Origin: Burkholderia stabilis
GTDB taxonomy: Bacteria > Pseudomonadota > Gammaproteobacteria > Burkholderiales > Burkholderiaceae
Reading direction: 5' to 3'
Assembly (NCBI RefSeq): GCF_001742165.1
Contig: NZ_CP016442.1
Location: forward strand, 2,542,001 to 2,606,000
Length of the DNA: 64,000 bases
Shown here: positions 24,141 through 34,239 of the stretch, one piece after another
Numbering within the stretch: the stretch's first letter is position 1
Layout: the number at the start of each line of letters is the position of its first letter
Notes under the pieces: model-generated
The model's input: the letters and a program-made list of their open reading frames with translations, nothing else
What the model was told of the DNA's origin: nothing
Databases searched by the model: none
Position numbers and translations under genes: made by a program

Positions 24141-24683
24141 ATGTCCGCACTCCTTCACCTGAAGCCTTACGTGTACGTGATGTTCTGCGTGCTGCTCTAC
24201 ATCGGCATCAAACGCTGTTTTCCGCGCGAGGTGCCGGCGGCGCGACCGCTGATCTCGCCCGTTGCGTTCGGGATGCTCGGCATCGTCAGCCTGAACGGAC
24301 GTTTTCCGCATGCAGGCATCGACGCGAACGCGATTGCGCTGGCGGCCGTCCTCGGCGGCGCGACGCTCGGCTGGCTGCACGCGAGCCGGTGGCGGCTCGA
24401 GTACCGGACGAAGCCGTCGGGCCTGCGCGTGCGCCTGCCCGGCGACGCGAGCCTGCTCGTCACGCTGATGCTGACGTTCGTCGCCGAAACCGGCATGCAT
24501 TACGCGGTTGCCGTGCGCGCGCCGTGGGCGGTGACGAACGGTTTCGTGATGTTGTCGTTCGCGGTATGGGGCGTGCTCGTCGGGATGCCGCTCGGGCGCG
24601 CGGTGAACGTGGTCGTGCGTTGCATGCGTCATGTGGGCGGATCGGGACGTGATGGCTTCCCGTATCCGGCCGATCCGCGCTGA
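24141..24683 (+). CDS. Small integral membrane protein, function unknown (DUF6622-like)
   Basis: The 180-aa protein begins MSALLHLKPYVYVMFCVLLY and has about four to five hydrophobic segments (ALAAVLGGATLGWL, LLVTLMLTFVAETGMHYAV, FVMLSFAVWGVLVGMPLG). The pattern resembles the DUF6622 membrane family, but I am not certain. It is divergent from the two-component system. A longer in-frame reading from 23589 is rejected because its extra N-terminus is antisense to the kinase. Confidence 0.65.
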   Translation: MSALLHLKPYVYVMFCVLLYIGIKRCFPREVPAARPLISPVAFGMLGIVSLNGRFPHAGIDANAIALAAVLGGATLGWLHASRWRLEYRTKPSGLRVRLPGDASLLVTLMLTFVAETGMHYAVAVRAPWAVTNGFVMLSFAVWGVLVGMPLGRAVNVVVRCMRHVGGSGRDGFPYPADPR

Positions 24684-25031
24684 TCGAGAAAAACGAAAAG
24701 CGGGCGACCGGTGGCCGTGCACGAGATGTGGTCCATCGTCCGTCAACCCGTCCGGAACTGAACCGAAACGGCACGTAACGCGCGCCGTTGCGCCCCCGTT
24801 TTGTTGTCATGGTCGCGTCACGGTGCGCCCATAAGGTTGCACGTTCCCGTCACGGCGGCATCGCCGGACGGGGGACGCGCGCACCCTGCCCGCGACGACG
24901 TGCCCGCGTCGCAGGCCGGCCACCGGGATCTCGCTCCCGGCGGCGCAGCGGTCATGCCTCGCGCCATTTCATTCGAAAACAGGATCGACGCCGATTCGAA
25001 CCGGATCGCGGACGATCAGGAGACAAGGACC
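24684..25031. other. Intergenic region
   Basis: There is no supported gene between the membrane protein and the 67-aa gene. The end carries CAGGAGACAAGGACC, the ribosome site of the next gene. Nothing else stands out. Confidence 0.5.
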
Positions 25032-25235
25032 ATGTTGAGTCCGCATGAATTCTCGATGCTGTTGCGCGTCGCGCGTGCGCCGGACAGCGTCGATCAATCG
25101 AACCAGGCTTTCGCCGTGCTGGTCGAGAAACGGCTGGTCGACGATACGCAGGCGCGCATGAACGCGGTGGCGGCGCGACCGGCGCTGACGCCGATCGGCC
25201 AGATGCTGCTTGCGCGCTTCGACGAAGCGGCTTGA
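25032..25235 (+). CDS. Small conserved hypothetical protein
   Basis: The 67-aa protein (MLSPHEFSMLLRVARAPDSV) has a winged-helix-like pattern (FAVLVEKRLVDDTQA ... LTPIGQMLLARFDE), as in short MarR-like or phage-repressor-like proteins. AGGAG and AAGGA lie just before the ATG at 25032. Function is unknown. Confidence 0.6.
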   Translation: MLSPHEFSMLLRVARAPDSVDQSNQAFAVLVEKRLVDDTQARMNAVAARPALTPIGQMLLARFDEAA

Positions 25236-25295
25236 GGAGAAGGCGTCACGCCTTCGGCGACGCGAAGGACGTGACGCGTTGCAACGCCTGCCCGC

Positions 25296-26096
25296 TTATT
25301 GCGCGACCGGCACCGTCACGTCGCTGCCGAACCAGTGCATCGAGATCTTCTTGAGCGTGCCGTCCTTGTGCAGCGAATCCAGCGCGTCGTTGATCGCCTT
25401 CTCGAACTTCGGGTTGCCCTTGCGGAACGGTATCGCCATTTCCTGCTTGCCGCCGTTTACGATCGACCCCGCGCGCAGCGGCAGGTTCGACGTCTTGATC
25501 ATGTACGGCAGCATCAGGCGATCGTCGAGCGTCGCCTCGATCCGGCCCGCGGCGAGATCGCGCAGTTTCTCCGGCGCACCCGGATACGTCTGCACCTCGA
25601 TGCCCGGCACGGTGCGCGCCATCTGGTCATAGTTGGTGCCGAGCGTCACGCCGAGCTTCTTGCCCTTGAAATCGTCGAGCGACTTGAAGTTGCGCGCGTC
25701 GTCCTTGCGCTGAATCAGCTGTGCGGCCGAGTACGTGTACGGCTGGCTGAAATCGAGCGCTTCCTTGCGCTGCGGCGTGACCGTGACCTGGTTGACGATC
25801 ACGTCGAACTTGCCGGCCTGCAGGCCCGCGATGATGCCGCTCCATTCCGTCGGGACGAACTGCGTCTTCACGCCGAGCTTGCCGGCGACCGCGTTCGCGA
25901 CGTCGACGTCGAAACCCTCGAGCTGGCCCGACGTGCCGCGCGAGTTGAACGGCGGATAGGTGCCTTCGAGGCCGACGCGGAGCACGCCGGCTTTCTTCAC
26001 CGAATCGAGCAGATCGTCCGCGTGCGCGGCGACGGCCGTGAAGCCGAGGGCCGACGCGAGCAGCAGGCCCGACAGCAGGAACTTCGAACGTTTCAT
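25296..26096 (-). CDS. Amino-acid ABC transporter periplasmic binding protein
   Basis: The 266-aa protein has a signal peptide (MKRSKFLLSGLLLASALGF ... AHA) and the SBP_bac_3 fold: VGLEGTYPPFNS, LEGFDVDVANAVAGKLG, DVIVNQVTVTPQRKEALDFS and LRDLAAGRIEATLDDRLML. The pattern fits polar amino acid or cystine binders. The ATG at 26096 has GGAGA upstream. No permease or ATPase is adjacent, so it is an orphan in this window. An upstream in-frame start at 26273 is rejected because it lacks the signal peptide. Confidence 0.9.
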   Translation of the reverse strand: MKRSKFLLSGLLLASALGFTAVAAHADDLLDSVKKAGVLRVGLEGTYPPFNSRGTSGQLEGFDVDVANAVAGKLGVKTQFVPTEWSGIIAGLQAGKFDVIVNQVTVTPQRKEALDFSQPYTYSAAQLIQRKDDARNFKSLDDFKGKKLGVTLGTNYDQMARTVPGIEVQTYPGAPEKLRDLAAGRIEATLDDRLMLPYMIKTSNLPLRAGSIVNGGKQEMAIPFRKGNPKFEKAINDALDSLHKDGTLKKISMHWFGSDVTVPVAQ

Positions 26097-26417
26097 CGCA
26101 GATCTCCAGGGTTCAGTGTCGTGTAGTAGCGCCGCGCGTCGGTCGCGCCCGGCGGGCCGCAATACGGGCACGTAGACACTACTCGCAACCGCGCCGTGCC
26201 GAAAGTCGAATTGGCCCTGATTGCAATCGATTTCATCGCGAAAGCGCGGGTAAAACACGGCCGGTATCGGCACAAGCGGCCATGGATCGATCGAATGACG
26301 TTCTTTTAAATCAGGTCAGTTTTCGGAGGGGCTGGATATTTTGTCTGTAAAATCGCGCGAGCGAAGTCCAGTGCTCGCGCCATCCGAGGGCGCGTCGAAA
26401 AGAACAAAAGGCCGTTC

Positions 26418-29400
26418 ATGAACATGCAGAACACAATTGCCGCATTGCGCGGCGGGTTGCTTCAGCAGGACCGGCTGTTGAAGCTCGATACGCCGTTGGG
26501 GGCCAATGTCCTGACCGTGCAGCGGGCGGTCGGCCGTTCGCGCATCGGGCGCGCGTATGAATTCACGCTCGACGTATTGTCGACCGATAGCGATCTGGAA
26601 CTTAAAAAGCTGATCGCGCAGCCGGTCACGCTGTGGATTCAGCAGGGCGATCGCAGCTACCGCCCGATCAACGGATACGTGCATACCGCGCGCCGGCTGG
26701 GCGACGACGGCGGGCTCACGACCTATCAGCTCGCATTCGCCGATTTCACCCATTTCCTCAAGTTCCGTCGCGACCAGCGGCTCTGGAACGATACGACCGT
26801 CGACCAGATCATCAGCGACGTGCTGAACAAGCATCCGCAGGCGCAGGGCCATTTCCGCTTCGCGCTGTCGAAGCCGCTGCCGAACCGTTCGTACACGCGC
26901 CAGCACGATACCGACTGGCATTTCGTGCATCGGCTGATGGAGAACGAAGGGCTCTACTGCGCATGGCAGCAGGCCGACGACGGCAAGTCGCATACGCTCG
27001 TTATCACCGACAACCTGCAGGCGTTCGCGCCGCTGTCGCCGGAGGCTGTGCGCTTCTATCACGGCGGCGCGGCCAGCGAGGCCGACGCGTTCACGCAATG
27101 GTCGGGCACGCGCACGCTGCAGAGCGTCACGCGCTCGACGCGCACCTTCGACTACAAGAATCCTTCGCAACCATCGAACCCGAAAGGCACGTCGCTGCCG
27201 ACGATGGGCGGCCAGGGTGAGTTGCCCGACCAGCTCGAAGTCTACGAGTACACGGGCGCCTATACGTACCTGGACCAGACGCGCGGCGACCATCTGACGA
27301 AGGTCAAGATGGAGGAATGGGAGTCGCAGGCGAAGCGCTTCCACGGCGCAGGCGGCGTGCGCGCGATCGAGGCGGGCCGGCGCTTCACGCTGTCGGATCA
27401 TTCCGAGCACGATCGCGATCCGGCCGATCAGCGCGAATTCGCGGCGATCGAGGTGGCGTGGTGGATCGAGAACAACCTGCCCGTCGCGAGCGACAGCGCC
27501 GACTTTCCGTACAGCCTGCGTGAAGCGTTGACGCAGGCGCAGGAAGGCTACGGTGCCGATCCCGCGTTTCGCGTGCCGCACGAAGACGGGTCGGCCGGCT
27601 TCTATCTCGTCGAAGTCGAGGCGCAACGCGTGAACGTGCCGTACCGCAGCCCGTTCGAGCATCGCAAGCCGGAGATGCATCTCGAGACGGCGATCGTCGT
27701 CGGGCCGCAGGGCGAAGAGGTCTATACCGACCCGCTGAACCGGATTCGCGTGCAGTTCGTGTGGGACCGCCTGAACCCGGGCGACGAGAACGCATCGTGC
27801 TGGGTGCGCGTCGTGCAGTCGGATACGGGCGGCGGTTACGGCGGCGTGCATGTGCCGCGCATCGGCGAGGAAGTGCTGATCGACTACGTCGGCGGCGACT
27901 GCGACCGGCCGCTGGCGGTCGGGCGCGTGTACAACGGCGCGAACCAGCCGCAGTGGCATACCGACGGGATCCTGTCCGGATATCGGTCGAAAGAGTATTC
28001 GGGCGGCGGCTACAACCAGCTCGTGATGGACGACGCGACCGGGCAGAACCGCGTGCAGCTGATGAGCAGCAGCGCGAACAGCCTGCTGCATCTCGGCTAC
28101 ATCATCGAACACAGCGCCAATTCGCGCGGGTCGTATCTCGGCAGCGGGTTCGACCTGCGTTCGGATGCTTACGGCGCGGTGCGGGCGAGCCAGGGCCTGT
28201 ACGTGACCACGCATCCGAAGGCGGCGAACAGCCAGCCGCTCGACGTGAAGGAGGCGCAACAGCAGCTCGTGACGGGCGAGAGCCTCGTCGAGGCGATGTC
28301 GGGCGTGAGCGAGCAGCATCAGGCGGAAAGCCTGAAGGACGCGCAGGACACGATGCGCGCGTTCACCGATGCGACGCAGGACAGCGCAGCGGGCAGCGCG
28401 TCAGGCGGACGCACGGCAGGCGGCGGCACGGGCAACGCGAACGCGTTCAAGGAACCGGTGATGCTGTTCGCCAGCCCGTCGGGAATCGGGATGTCGACGC
28501 AGCAGTCGGTGCATATGGTCGCGAACGATCACGTGAACGTTGCGAGCGGGCAGAGCGTGCATGTTGCGGCGGGCAAGTCGCTGATCGGCAGCATCGGGCA
28601 GAAGCTGAGCCTGTTCGTGCAGAACGCGGGGATGAAGCTGTTCGCGGGCAAGGGCAAGGTGGAGATCCAGGCGCAGTCGGACAACGTCGAGGTGACCGCG
28701 CAGAAGGCGGTGAAGATCGTGTCGGCGACGGACCGGATCGAGATCGCGGCCGATCAGGGGATTTTGCTGACGAGCGGCGGCGGGTATATCCGCATTCAAG
28801 GCGGGAACATCGAGATTCATACGCCGGGCGCGGTGGATGTGAAGGGTGCGTCGCATACGTTCGCGGGGCCGGCGAGCATGGGGTATCCGTTGCCGAGCCC
28901 GCGGCCGGATCAGCCGGGGCAACTGGAGTTGTTGCATCGATACGGGAACGGCGAGGCGGTGAAGGGCGGCTTGTTCTCGGTGTTCGATGCGAATGGCGGA
29001 TTGCTGAAGAAAGGCGCGCTCGACAACAACGGGCACATGATCGTCAGTGGTCTGCCGCCTGGTGCCGTGCAGGTGAAGTTCGGGGAGGACCCGCGCTCGC
29101 AGGACCAGATGTCCAGCCGGTTCGACGTGGCGCCGTGGCCGGCCAAGCCGGCACCGGCAGCAAATGTCGCGGAAACCGCGCAGGCACAGCTTGGTTCGTT
29201 CCTGCCGGCAGCCGGGGGCGCCGCAGGCGCACTGACGGGTTTGGCAGGCGCGGCGACGCAGGGCGGCGCGGCACTGGCGAAAGCAGCCGTCGGTCAAGGC
29301 ATGGGCATGGCCCAGCAGGCGCTGGGCGGCATGTTGCCGGCCGGTGCGTCGAATGCACTTGGCGCAGCGAAAACGGTAGCGGGATTGGCGAGTGCGGCGT

Positions 29401-29597
29401 CACAGGGAGGAGTTGCCTTGGCGAAGGCGGTAGCAGGCCAGGGCCTCGGTATCGCGCAGCAGGCGGCGACCAATATGCTGCCGGCGGGTGCGCAGGCAGC
29501 GCTGTCGCAAGCAGGCCAGTTGAGTGCCGCTGCCCAGCAGGTCGGTGGACTCGCGCAGACGGCGCGTAGCGCCGCCGCCGCGCTGAAAATGATCTGA
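26418..29597 (+). CDS. vgrG: T6SS spike protein VgrG with TTR-like domain and repeat tail
   Basis: The 1059-aa protein has a gp27-like N-terminal part (LQQDRLLKLDTPLG ... VTLWIQQGDRSYRPINGYVH), a gp5-like OB fold (RVQFVWDRLNPGDENASCW, GGYGGVHVPRIGEEV), the DUF2345 beta-helix (about 680-830) and a transthyretin-like domain (about 835-900, VKGGLFSVFDANGGLLKKG). A final Ala/Gly-rich tail contains two 48-residue tandem repeats. TTR-like domains in VgrGs serve to bind effectors. The adjacent Rhs gene, 37 bp downstream, is the likely cargo. Paralogue at 54845. Confidence 0.94.
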   Translation: MNMQNTIAALRGGLLQQDRLLKLDTPLGANVLTVQRAVGRSRIGRAYEFTLDVLSTDSDLELKKLIAQPVTLWIQQGDRSYRPINGYVHTARRLGDDGGLTTYQLAFADFTHFLKFRRDQRLWNDTTVDQIISDVLNKHPQAQGHFRFALSKPLPNRSYTRQHDTDWHFVHRLMENEGLYCAWQQADDGKSHTLVITDNLQAFAPLSPEAVRFYHGGAASEADAFTQWSGTRTLQSVTRSTRTFDYKNPSQPSNPKGTSLPTMGGQGELPDQLEVYEYTGAYTYLDQTRGDHLTKVKMEEWESQAKRFHGAGGVRAIEAGRRFTLSDHSEHDRDPADQREFAAIEVAWWIENNLPVASDSADFPYSLREALTQAQEGYGADPAFRVPHEDGSAGFYLVEVEAQRVNVPYRSPFEHRKPEMHLETAIVVGPQGEEVYTDPLNRIRVQFVWDRLNPGDENASCWVRVVQSDTGGGYGGVHVPRIGEEVLIDYVGGDCDRPLAVGRVYNGANQPQWHTDGILSGYRSKEYSGGGYNQLVMDDATGQNRVQLMSSSANSLLHLGYIIEHSANSRGSYLGSGFDLRSDAYGAVRASQGLYVTTHPKAANSQPLDVKEAQQQLVTGESLVEAMSGVSEQHQAESLKDAQDTMRAFTDATQDSAAGSASGGRTAGGGTGNANAFKEPVMLFASPSGIGMSTQQSVHMVANDHVNVASGQSVHVAAGKSLIGSIGQKLSLFVQNAGMKLFAGKGKVEIQAQSDNVEVTAQKAVKIVSATDRIEIAADQGILLTSGGGYIRIQGGNIEIHTPGAVDVKGASHTFAGPASMGYPLPSPRPDQPGQLELLHRYGNGEAVKGGLFSVFDANGGLLKKGALDNNGHMIVSGLPPGAVQVKFGEDPRSQDQMSSRFDVAPWPAKPAPAANVAETAQAQLGSFLPAAGGAAGALTGLAGAATQGGAALAKAAVGQGMGMAQQALGGMLPAGASNALGAAKTVAGLASAASQGGVALAKAVAGQGLGIAQQAATNMLPAGAQAALSQAGQLSAAAQQVGGLAQTARSAAAALKMI

Positions 29598-29634
29598 GCG
29601 TCGCCCCTTTCAAATATCCGGGAACAGAAAAATC

Positions 29635-32600
29635 ATGACCGCTGCGGGCGTCATTCAACCCAAACCTACCGATGTGTTCGTGTCTCCGATCATGAAGATC
29701 ACGGAGGCCGACGTACAAGCCGGCATCGATGTTTTCGACAAGTGGCTGATCAGTGTCAGCGGTGGAGTCGTCAACGTCGGCCGGCTGAAAATGGTCGCGG
29801 AGAACGTGCCGGTTCTGGCCAATATCTTTGCGGCAGTCGACGCGGTGCTCGATATCAAGGAGATGATCGAGCGCGGCAACAAGTCGATCGACATGTTCGA
29901 CTGGGTCAACCTCGGCCTCGATCTGATCGGCGTCGTGCCGTTGCCGCCGGCCACGGCCGAGCTTCGGCTGGGTGCGCGCCCGGTGCTGAAGATGATCCGA
30001 CAGGAGATCGTCAAGAGCGGCAAGGCGGCGGGCGAGGCAGCGTTGCAGGTGCTGCGCGATTCGATCATCTCGGCGATCGTTGCGAACGTTCAGGAACGCT
30101 ATGCAGGCGAGATCGAGAAATTCCTGAAGGTGATACGTGACGGGCTGAAGGAGTTGCTCGATCACTGTGCCAAATTCATCGGCGATCTGATGAAGGCGAT
30201 CGCCGACGTGTTCGCGCATGCGGCGGGGAAGAAGTACGAAGTCGGGCACAACGTGCAGTCGGCCGGAACGCATCTGAAAGATGTCGGGAAGGCGCTCGTT
30301 GCGTACGACGGCAGGAAGGTGCTCCGTAGCGGGCTTGGGTTTCTCACGGATTTCGCGAAGATCGAAGGGAAGGCCGTCGTGAACACGGTCACCACGGTCG
30401 CGAAGATGGTGGACGACGAGGCGCCGAAGAAACTGCAGCATTTCGCCGATGATATTTATAAGCAAATCCCGACGGTCCAGAAGCGTATTCGTGAGCTGGA
30501 CGGTAACGATGCGGGAAAGATCGGCTGGATTATCACGATCGGCGAAGACGGCATGCGGAGCTGGCGTCGGCATAATCCGAAACCGCATTCGACGGGGATT
30601 CAAGAGCACAAGACGACGAAGGTTGACGCCCAGCGGGCCGAGCATCGGGTGGATACGGTGCGAACGACCACCGAGGCGCAACATCCTGGACCGAGTTGCT
30701 GTCACACGAATTTTCCGGTCAAAACCCCGCCGGCTGCCACGCTGAATTCAATCGGTTTTGCGCTGGGCGACGAGCAGATCAATCACGAGGACTTCGTGAT
30801 CGACGGGCCGTTGCCTATTACCTGGCAACGTACCTATCGTTCGTTCTTCGATGCGAACGACAAGCATGGCGAATTGGGTGCGCGCTGGATTACGCCATAT
30901 ACGACCCGTTTTGATATTGGAGAGGACAAACTCGTATATCACGACGCCACCGGGCGCAGTCTTGAATACCCGTTGCTCAGCGTCGGAAGTGCACACGATG
31001 ATCTGTCCGAGATGCAAACGCTGCTGCGACTGGACGAGCAATGGCTGACGGTGACGCGTGGACACGCGATGCTCGAGGCGTACGAGCGACACGACAACGT
31101 GTTTCGTCTCGCGTTCATCAAGGATCGCGCAGGCAATCAATTGACGCTCGATTACGATGCTGACGGACGGTTGCATCGCTTGATTGCATCACACGTGCAA
31201 GTTGCGTTCCGACATGACACACGGGGGCGGATCGTTGGAATCGTTCACCATGACGCGGAGGGCGAATACGTCGGCACACTCGCGAACTACGAGTACAACG
31301 ACGAGAACGATCTGATCGGAGCGGCGGACCGATACGGTAATCGTCGCGAATATCGTTATCGTCACCACCTCGTGACGCGATACACCGATCGTACCGGTCG
31401 CGGCGTGAACCTTGAGTGGAACGGCGACGGACCAAAGGCAAAGTGCTTCCGAGAATACGCTGACGACGGTAGCGACGAAGTGCATCTCGCGTGGCATCCG
31501 AACTTCCGGATGGTCAGCGTGACCGACGCGCTTGGCAATGTCACCCATCACTATTACGACAGCAACGGCCATTCGTTCCGTGTGATTCATCCTGACGGTA
31601 GCGAAGAGTGGATGTATCGGGACGATCACGATCGGCTCGTTCAGTACATTCATCGCGACGGCACCGTCGAGCATATGGAATACGACGCGCGCGGCAACTT
31701 CGTACGCCATCAACGCACCGACGGTAGCGTGATCGAGATGGCGTACGACCAGAAGGACCAGCTCGTTCGTGTAACCGATCCGCTTGGACATCCGTGGCTG
31801 CGCGAATACGACGATGCGGGCAACATGGTTGCGCTGACCGATCCGCTTGACCATAAGACTGAATATGCATACGACGCGCGCGGGCTCGTTACCGAGATCA
31901 AGGATGCGAAGGGGGGCGTAAAGGCCCTGAAGTACGATGATGTCGGTCAGTTGACCAGCTATACCGATTGCTCGGGCAAGACGTCGCAGTGGATGTATGA
32001 CGCTCAAGGGCGTCTCTCGGAAGCGAAGGACGCGGCGGGTGGGGTGACTGCGTACCGCTACGGTGCGAATGGTCAGCTAGTCGAAGTCGTGACACCTGCG
32101 GGTCGCGAGCAATTGAGCCACGACGCGGAAGGGCGTCTGCTGACACACACCGACCCGTTGAATCGCAATACGCGTTATGGATACGACGCACGAGGGCGTG
32201 TCCATATCCGCACCGATGCATTGGGGCAGTCACTGGCATATCGCTATGACAGGCTTGGACGCCTCGTGGCGTTGACTGATCCGAATCACGCAACTTACGC
32301 GTTCCGTTATGACGCGGCAGGCAGATTGATCGAAGAGATCGATTTCGACGGGAAAGCGACGCGCTACTCGTACGACGAGGCGAGCAGCCGTCTGGAGTCG
32401 GTCGATGAGGCCGGTCAGGTCATGACGATGAGCCATGATCGTGGCGGGCGGCTGCATGGCCGCTCGGTCGGCGACGAGTCGGAGCGCTTTACGTACGATC
32501 CGTTGGGGCGATTGATCGAAGCGAGCAATCGATACAGTCGTGTCCAGCGGTTCTTCGACCCGACCGGGAATCTGGTACGTGAGCATCATGCGTACGACCT

Positions 32601-34239
32601 GTTTGGCGCAAGTCGGAGTTTCGTATGGCATCACCAGTACGATGAAATCGGCAACCGGATCCGAACGGTCAGGCCCGACGGTCATGTGGTCGACTGGCTC
32701 ACGTATGGCTCCGGGCATGTCCACGGGATGATGCTGGACGGCAAGGAACTCGTGCAGATCGAGCGTGACGATCTGCATCGGGAGACATTGCGAACCTTGC
32801 CGAGCAAGATCGATCAACACACCGCATACGATCGTGCCGGTAGGTTGGCGCAGCGGACCGTGCAGCGTGCGAATGCACCTGCGCCGCTTGCAGAACGTCG
32901 GTACCGCTACGACGCGGCGGGTCAGCTCGTGCAGATTGAAGACAATCGCAAAGGGTTGACCGACTACCGTTACGACCCGGTTGGCCGGTTGCTCGAGTCG
33001 ATCGGGCCGGCAGGCAAGGAGCGGTTCGCGTTCGATCCGGCGAGCAACATCATCGATCCGGCGCGCGTTGAAACGCCTCGCCAGGAGAACAGGCCGAGTC
33101 CGGTACGTGCGGAAAGTACGCTTCCTCCGGAAGTGCCCAAGGTGTTGGGCAATCTGCTCCAGCAATATGCGGGGCAGCATTTCGCGTACGACGCGCGAGG
33201 TAATCTCGTTCACCGCAGATCGCCGGCGGGCGAACAACGTTACGAGTGGAGCGCGTTCAATCGGCTGACGGCAGCGATGGTGGAGGAGGTCGCCCGCAGG
33301 AGCGAGTCACGGTACTACTACGATGCACTGGGCCGGCGCATCGCGAAAGAGGTGAACGGCGAACGCACGGTGTTTGGTTGGGATGGCGATACGCTGGCGT
33401 ATGAGAGCGGGGAGCAAGGCAGCACGCATTACCTCTATGAAGTCGGTTCGTTCGTGCCGATGGTGCAATATGTCAGCGCACCGGTAGATGGGGTCGAGAC
33501 GCCAGTGCGTGCCGATACGGATCGCTATGTACCGGAGGACGATCCGCTGCAACGATTGCCGGAACGGGTTGGTGATGCACATGCGTTCTATTACCACTGC
33601 GACCAGATCGGCACGCCGCATTTGCTGACAGATGATGACGGCGATGTGGTGTGGGAGGCGTCGTATAAGGCGTGGGGCGAAGCGCGGGATGTGATCGCAC
33701 GGGCGTCGCAGGCGATGGAGGTCACGTCGAAGAATCCGTTACGGTTCCAGGGGCAACAGGTCGATGACGAAACGGGGCTGCATTACAACCGGAATCGATA
33801 CTACGATCCGAGTAGCGGTAGATTCATTAGCAAAGACCCGATTGGTTTGGCGGGTGGGGCCAACATCTATCAATACGCGCCAAACCCCGTAGATTGGATC
33901 GACCCGTTGGGGCTGGCTCGATGCCCCTGCAATCCATGCTCAAAATACGATGTCGGTCAATACGACGAACTCAAGCGGCGTTCAGCTTCTGGCGACAATC
34001 TTGACATTCACCACGCTATGCAAAAACAACCGGCTGCTCAAGTTGTTGCTGGCTACGATCCCAAGACTGGTCCAGCCATAGCGGTTCCCGCTCACGAGCA
34101 TGAGCAGATTCCGACGCTTAAGGGCCCATATACGGGGACGGCTAGGGAAACGCTGATCAATGGACCAACTTCCGAAGTTGCAGGCGAGATGGCTTCAAAT
34201 TTTCTGGATGACGAAGCGAATCGGCGCTCAATTCAGTGA
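29635..34239 (+). CDS. Rhs polymorphic toxin with C-terminus replaced by the IS
   Basis: The 1534-aa protein has an alpha-helical N-terminal region (1-335) without a clear PAAR motif, a DUF6531 domain (from about 377, LGDEQINHEDFVIDGPLPIT), many YD repeats (for example YGYDARGRV) and the Rhs core end NPVDWIDPLGLA (D1423 to A1428), where autocleavage usually frees the toxin tip. The tip carries DIHHAMQ and HEHEQIP, resembling HNH/EndoVII-type (SHH-like) nucleases. Residues 1505-1534 (from ETLINGPTSEVAG) come from the IS. The native end is recoverable downstream. The shipped toxin is probably inactive. Confidence 0.9.
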   Translation: MTAAGVIQPKPTDVFVSPIMKITEADVQAGIDVFDKWLISVSGGVVNVGRLKMVAENVPVLANIFAAVDAVLDIKEMIERGNKSIDMFDWVNLGLDLIGVVPLPPATAELRLGARPVLKMIRQEIVKSGKAAGEAALQVLRDSIISAIVANVQERYAGEIEKFLKVIRDGLKELLDHCAKFIGDLMKAIADVFAHAAGKKYEVGHNVQSAGTHLKDVGKALVAYDGRKVLRSGLGFLTDFAKIEGKAVVNTVTTVAKMVDDEAPKKLQHFADDIYKQIPTVQKRIRELDGNDAGKIGWIITIGEDGMRSWRRHNPKPHSTGIQEHKTTKVDAQRAEHRVDTVRTTTEAQHPGPSCCHTNFPVKTPPAATLNSIGFALGDEQINHEDFVIDGPLPITWQRTYRSFFDANDKHGELGARWITPYTTRFDIGEDKLVYHDATGRSLEYPLLSVGSAHDDLSEMQTLLRLDEQWLTVTRGHAMLEAYERHDNVFRLAFIKDRAGNQLTLDYDADGRLHRLIASHVQVAFRHDTRGRIVGIVHHDAEGEYVGTLANYEYNDENDLIGAADRYGNRREYRYRHHLVTRYTDRTGRGVNLEWNGDGPKAKCFREYADDGSDEVHLAWHPNFRMVSVTDALGNVTHHYYDSNGHSFRVIHPDGSEEWMYRDDHDRLVQYIHRDGTVEHMEYDARGNFVRHQRTDGSVIEMAYDQKDQLVRVTDPLGHPWLREYDDAGNMVALTDPLDHKTEYAYDARGLVTEIKDAKGGVKALKYDDVGQLTSYTDCSGKTSQWMYDAQGRLSEAKDAAGGVTAYRYGANGQLVEVVTPAGREQLSHDAEGRLLTHTDPLNRNTRYGYDARGRVHIRTDALGQSLAYRYDRLGRLVALTDPNHATYAFRYDAAGRLIEEIDFDGKATRYSYDEASSRLESVDEAGQVMTMSHDRGGRLHGRSVGDESERFTYDPLGRLIEASNRYSRVQRFFDPTGNLVREHHAYDLFGASRSFVWHHQYDEIGNRIRTVRPDGHVVDWLTYGSGHVHGMMLDGKELVQIERDDLHRETLRTLPSKIDQHTAYDRAGRLAQRTVQRANAPAPLAERRYRYDAAGQLVQIEDNRKGLTDYRYDPVGRLLESIGPAGKERFAFDPASNIIDPARVETPRQENRPSPVRAESTLPPEVPKVLGNLLQQYAGQHFAYDARGNLVHRRSPAGEQRYEWSAFNRLTAAMVEEVARRSESRYYYDALGRRIAKEVNGERTVFGWDGDTLAYESGEQGSTHYLYEVGSFVPMVQYVSAPVDGVETPVRADTDRYVPEDDPLQRLPERVGDAHAFYYHCDQIGTPHLLTDDDGDVVWEASYKAWGEARDVIARASQAMEVTSKNPLRFQGQQVDDETGLHYNRNRYYDPSSGRFISKDPIGLAGGANIYQYAPNPVDWIDPLGLARCPCNPCSKYDVGQYDELKRRSASGDNLDIHHAMQKQPAAQVVAGYDPKTGPAIAVPAHEHEQIPTLKGPYTGTARETLINGPTSEVAGEMASNFLDDEANRRSIQ

